From Acidobacteriota bacterium (GTDB taxonomy: Bacteria > Acidobacteriota > Terriglobia > Terriglobales > Acidobacteriaceae), in contig JAJZHR010000113.1 of NCBI GenBank assembly GCA_021810815.1, forward strand, positions 1 to 7,316: a stretch of 7,316 bases of DNA, written 5' to 3'. The translations under genes were made by a program, and so were the position numbers. Below are positions 5,827 to 7,316 of the stretch, piece after piece (the stretch's first letter is position 1; each line of letters starts with the position of its first letter). A model generated the notes under the pieces. The model worked only from the letters and a program-made list of their open reading frames with translations. It had not been told where the DNA came from and did no database searches.

Positions 5827-7022
5827 TCTGTCGCATTCTTGCGGGCGACGTTCGGGCGCGGCTGCGCGAGTTGCCGGATGAAAGCGTGCAGTGTGTCGTC
5901 ACTTCGCCTCCCTATTGGGGGTTGCGAGATTACGGCGTGGATGGCCAGATCGGACAGGAGCCAACACCCGAAGAATACGTCCTCAAGCTGGTCGAGGTCT
6001 TCCGCGAAGTTCGCCATGCACTTCGCAACGACGGAACAGCGTGGGTGAATCTCGGCGACACCTACTTCGGAAGCTGGGGCAACTACGGAGGCCAAAACCG
6101 TGGACACGGATCGCAACGCGAGATCGTCAACGGCAGCGCAGTCCCCAACCCAGCATATGACGGACTGGAAAGGTATCGTCCTCCAAGTGCCCAATCACAC
6201 CCAGTCCTGAAACCGAAAGACCTGGTCGGTATTCCGTGGATGCTGGCCTGTGCTCTGCGCGCCGATGGCTGGTGGTTACGCTCCGACGTGATATGGGCCA
6301 AGCCGAACCCGATGCCAGAGAGCGTAACGGACCGGCCCACCAAGAGCCATGAGTACGTCTTTTTGCTGGCGAAGAGCGGCCGCTACTTCTATGACGCCGA
6401 GGCCATCAAAGAAATCGCTGTCGGCGGCACACCCGGCAATGCCACCCATAAACAGCAAACCGCCTTCGAGCAGGGTGACGACCGGATGCGAACGAAGGCC
6501 GGACTCACGGAGATGATCGCCTTCGCACGCCACAACAAGCGTTCGGTCTGGACAATCGCGGTCGAGGCATTTCCTGACGCGCACTTCGCAGCATTTCCCA
6601 CGAAGCTGGTAGAACCCTGCATCCTTGCCGGAACCAGCGAGCACGGCTGCTGCGTGGAATGCGGCGCTCCGTGGACGAGGAAGATACAACGCAGCGTCGA
6701 TTTTCAATCGGGCAGCGGCAAGGCCGGCAATATACCTGGCGGCAAATTCGCCGGCAGTATGCAGGCAGAGAGCGGCGATTATGACATCCGCCTTGGGCCT
6801 GTTGTCACCACCTCGACCCTTGGCTGGGAACCCTCTTGTCAGTGCAATGCACAGGTAGCGCCTTGCACTGTTCTCGACCCTTTCAGCGGTGCCGGAACCA
6901 CCGGCCTCGTCGCGTTGCGACTTGGCCGCCACTACATCGGCATCGAACTGAACCCGGAGTACGTCGCCATGTCGGAGCGGCGTCTTCGTGAAAACGCCCC
7001 GCTCTTCTGGCAGGGAGGGTAG
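5823..7022 (+). CDS. Beta-class site-specific DNA methyltransferase (N4-cytosine or N6-adenine)
   Basis: A 399-residue enzyme that would transfer a methyl group from S-adenosylmethionine to an exocyclic amino group of DNA. The catalytic motif IV, TSPPYWGLRDYG, is near the N terminus (SPPY at 28-31). The cofactor-binding motif I, DPFSGAGT, is near the C terminus (352-359), followed by YIGIELNPEYV (371-381). This order defines the beta class. SPPY is common in N4-cytosine enzymes but does not exclude N6-adenine. Between the motifs, the segment HEYVFLLAKSGRYFYD is typical of the family. The target-recognition part carries cysteines C276, C277, C280, C339, C341 and C348, a likely zinc site formed by C-x2-C and C-x-C. 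No restriction endonuclease is seen beside it, so it looks like an orphan modification enzyme. It overlaps the receiver-like gene by four bases and ends 2 bases before the next methyltransferase. The base specificity cannot be read from the sequence. Confidence 0.9.
   Translation: MICRILAGDVRARLRELPDESVQCVVTSPPYWGLRDYGVDGQIGQEPTPEEYVLKLVEVFREVRHALRNDGTAWVNLGDTYFGSWGNYGGQNRGHGSQREIVNGSAVPNPAYDGLERYRPPSAQSHPVLKPKDLVGIPWMLACALRADGWWLRSDVIWAKPNPMPESVTDRPTKSHEYVFLLAKSGRYFYDAEAIKEIAVGGTPGNATHKQQTAFEQGDDRMRTKAGLTEMIAFARHNKRSVWTIAVEAFPDAHFAAFPTKLVEPCILAGTSEHGCCVECGAPWTRKIQRSVDFQSGSGKAGNIPGGKFAGSMQAESGDYDIRLGPVVTTSTLGWEPSCQCNAQVAPCTVLDPFSGAGTTGLVALRLGRHYIGIELNPEYVAMSERRLRENAPLFWQGG
7013..7018 (+). promoter_or_regulatory. 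Ribosome-binding site of the Dcm-type gene
   Basis: GGGAGG lies 6 bases before the ATG at 7025, within the last codons of the preceding gene. It is a near-consensus site and supports the cytosine methyltransferase start. Confidence 0.75.
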
Positions 7023-7024
7023 CC

Positions 7025-7316
7025 ATGAGATACCTCTCCGTCTGCTCCGGGATTGAGGCGGTCTCCGTCGCATGGAAACCGTTGGGCTGGCAACCTGCCA
7101 TGTTCGCAGAGATTGATCCTTTCTGCTGCTGGCTACTGCGCTCGCGCTACCGCGCATCGCGTCCCGTTCACATGCCCAGTCCGCATGATGCACCCGATCG
7201 CAAAGAAGCGAAGCGTCGCGCGGCGGCCATTCGCAACATCGTTGCTCTGCCTGCCGACGGCGCGATTGCGAACGCCGGAGATTTCACGCGCATAGGAGCT
7301 GACGATGTTGGAACAA
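7025..7316 (+). CDS. Dcm-type cytosine-C5 DNA methyltransferase, N-terminal part (3' end outside window)
   Basis: The first 97 residues of a protein whose frame is open to the window end. The N terminus MRYLSVCSGIEAVSVAWKPL is the motif I region (S-adenosylmethionine binding) of phage- and plasmid-type cytosine-C5 methyltransferases. GWQPAMFAEIDPF follows with the motif II acidic residues (Glu29, Asp31). NAGDFTRI (83-90) resembles the usual N-x-GD(I/M/F)T region of motif III. Between Tyr42 and Asn83 there are about 35 more residues than in common relatives, rich in Arg, Ala and Pro. The catalytic Pro-Cys motif would lie just beyond the window. It starts 2 bases after the amino-methyltransferase stop. 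A less likely alternative is that the gene is a fragment and a new gene starts at ATG 7305, which has GGAG at 7295-7298. Confidence 0.78.
   Translation, partial: MRYLSVCSGIEAVSVAWKPLGWQPAMFAEIDPFCCWLLRSRYRASRPVHMPSPHDAPDRKEAKRRAAAIRNIVALPADGAIANAGDFTRIGADDVGT

Larger units (their letters stand above)
2..7316 (+). other. Single compact operon: type IV secretion plus DNA methylation
   Basis: Ten genes run on one strand. The junctions, in order, are gaps of 8 and 8 bases, a 1-base overlap, a 4-base overlap, a 1-base overlap, gaps of 2 and 5 bases, a 4-base overlap and a gap of 2 bases. I see no Rho-independent terminator and no room for an internal promoter outside coding sequence. Co-transcription, with translational coupling at the overlapping junctions, is therefore likely. 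This ties the receiver-like protein and both methyltransferases to the transfer genes. The promoter is outside the window. Confidence 0.75.

Noticed and set aside
6276..7193. Long minus-strand open frame of 305 codons opposite the methyltransferases
   Set aside because: It is antisense to two genes with clear catalytic motifs, has no recognisable domain and is a usual by-product of GC-rich codon bias.
7053..7295. An 80-codon plus-strand frame within the last gene
   Set aside because: The overlapping frame from 7025 carries the C5-methyltransferase motif I and II residues and a strong ribosome site; this frame is an Arg-rich shadow.
1..7316. CRISPR arrays, tRNA or rRNA genes, insertion sequences, attachment sites, transfer origin
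   Set aside because: I saw no regular repeats, no tRNA- or rRNA-like stretch, no transposase or terminal inverted repeats, and no non-coding gap large enough to hold an origin.

Overview
The window is one tightly packed, plus-strand gene cluster, about 60% GC by eye. It encodes the mating-pair-formation part of a P-type (VirB/Trb-like) type IV secretion system, followed without a break by DNA-modification genes. Both ends of the window cut a gene. Outer-membrane lipoprotein, secretin-like and signal-peptide features show a diderm (Gram-negative-type) bacterium. The Trb-style sequences and codon use fit an accessory element (plasmid or integrative conjugative element). Acidobacteriota or Proteobacteria are plausible hosts, but nothing in the sequence settles the taxon.

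Layout: 2-847 is the C-terminal part of the VirB4/TrbE ATPase. Next come VirB9/TrbG (856-1608), VirB10/TrbI (1617-2885), a 48-residue proline-rich lipoprotein of VirB7/TrbK type (2885-3031), VirB5/TrbJ (3028-3873), VirB6/TrbL (3873-4697) and VirB8/TrbF (4700-5383). This is an energising ATPase, an outer-membrane core complex, a minor pilus component, an inner-membrane pore and an assembly scaffold. VirB2, VirB3, VirB11, the coupling protein and the relaxase are not in the window and may lie upstream or beyond it. The gene order differs from both Ti virB and RP4 trb.

Downstream, 5389-5826 encodes a small protein that looks like a response-regulator receiver domain lacking its phosphorylation residues. 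Its stop overlaps the start of a beta-class amino DNA methyltransferase (5823-7022), which has SPPY near the N terminus, a cysteine cluster in the target-recognition part and DPFSGAGT near the C terminus. A Dcm-type cytosine-C5 methyltransferase begins at 7025 and runs off the end; it carries an unusual insert between its motif II and motif III regions.

No gap between genes exceeds about 10 bases, several junctions overlap by 1 or 4 bases, and there is no visible terminator or internal promoter. The secretion and methylation genes are therefore probably one transcript. The simplest reading is that the element marks its own DNA with two chemistries, which could protect it from restriction in new hosts. 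The inactive receiver-like protein at the junction is the least understood part.
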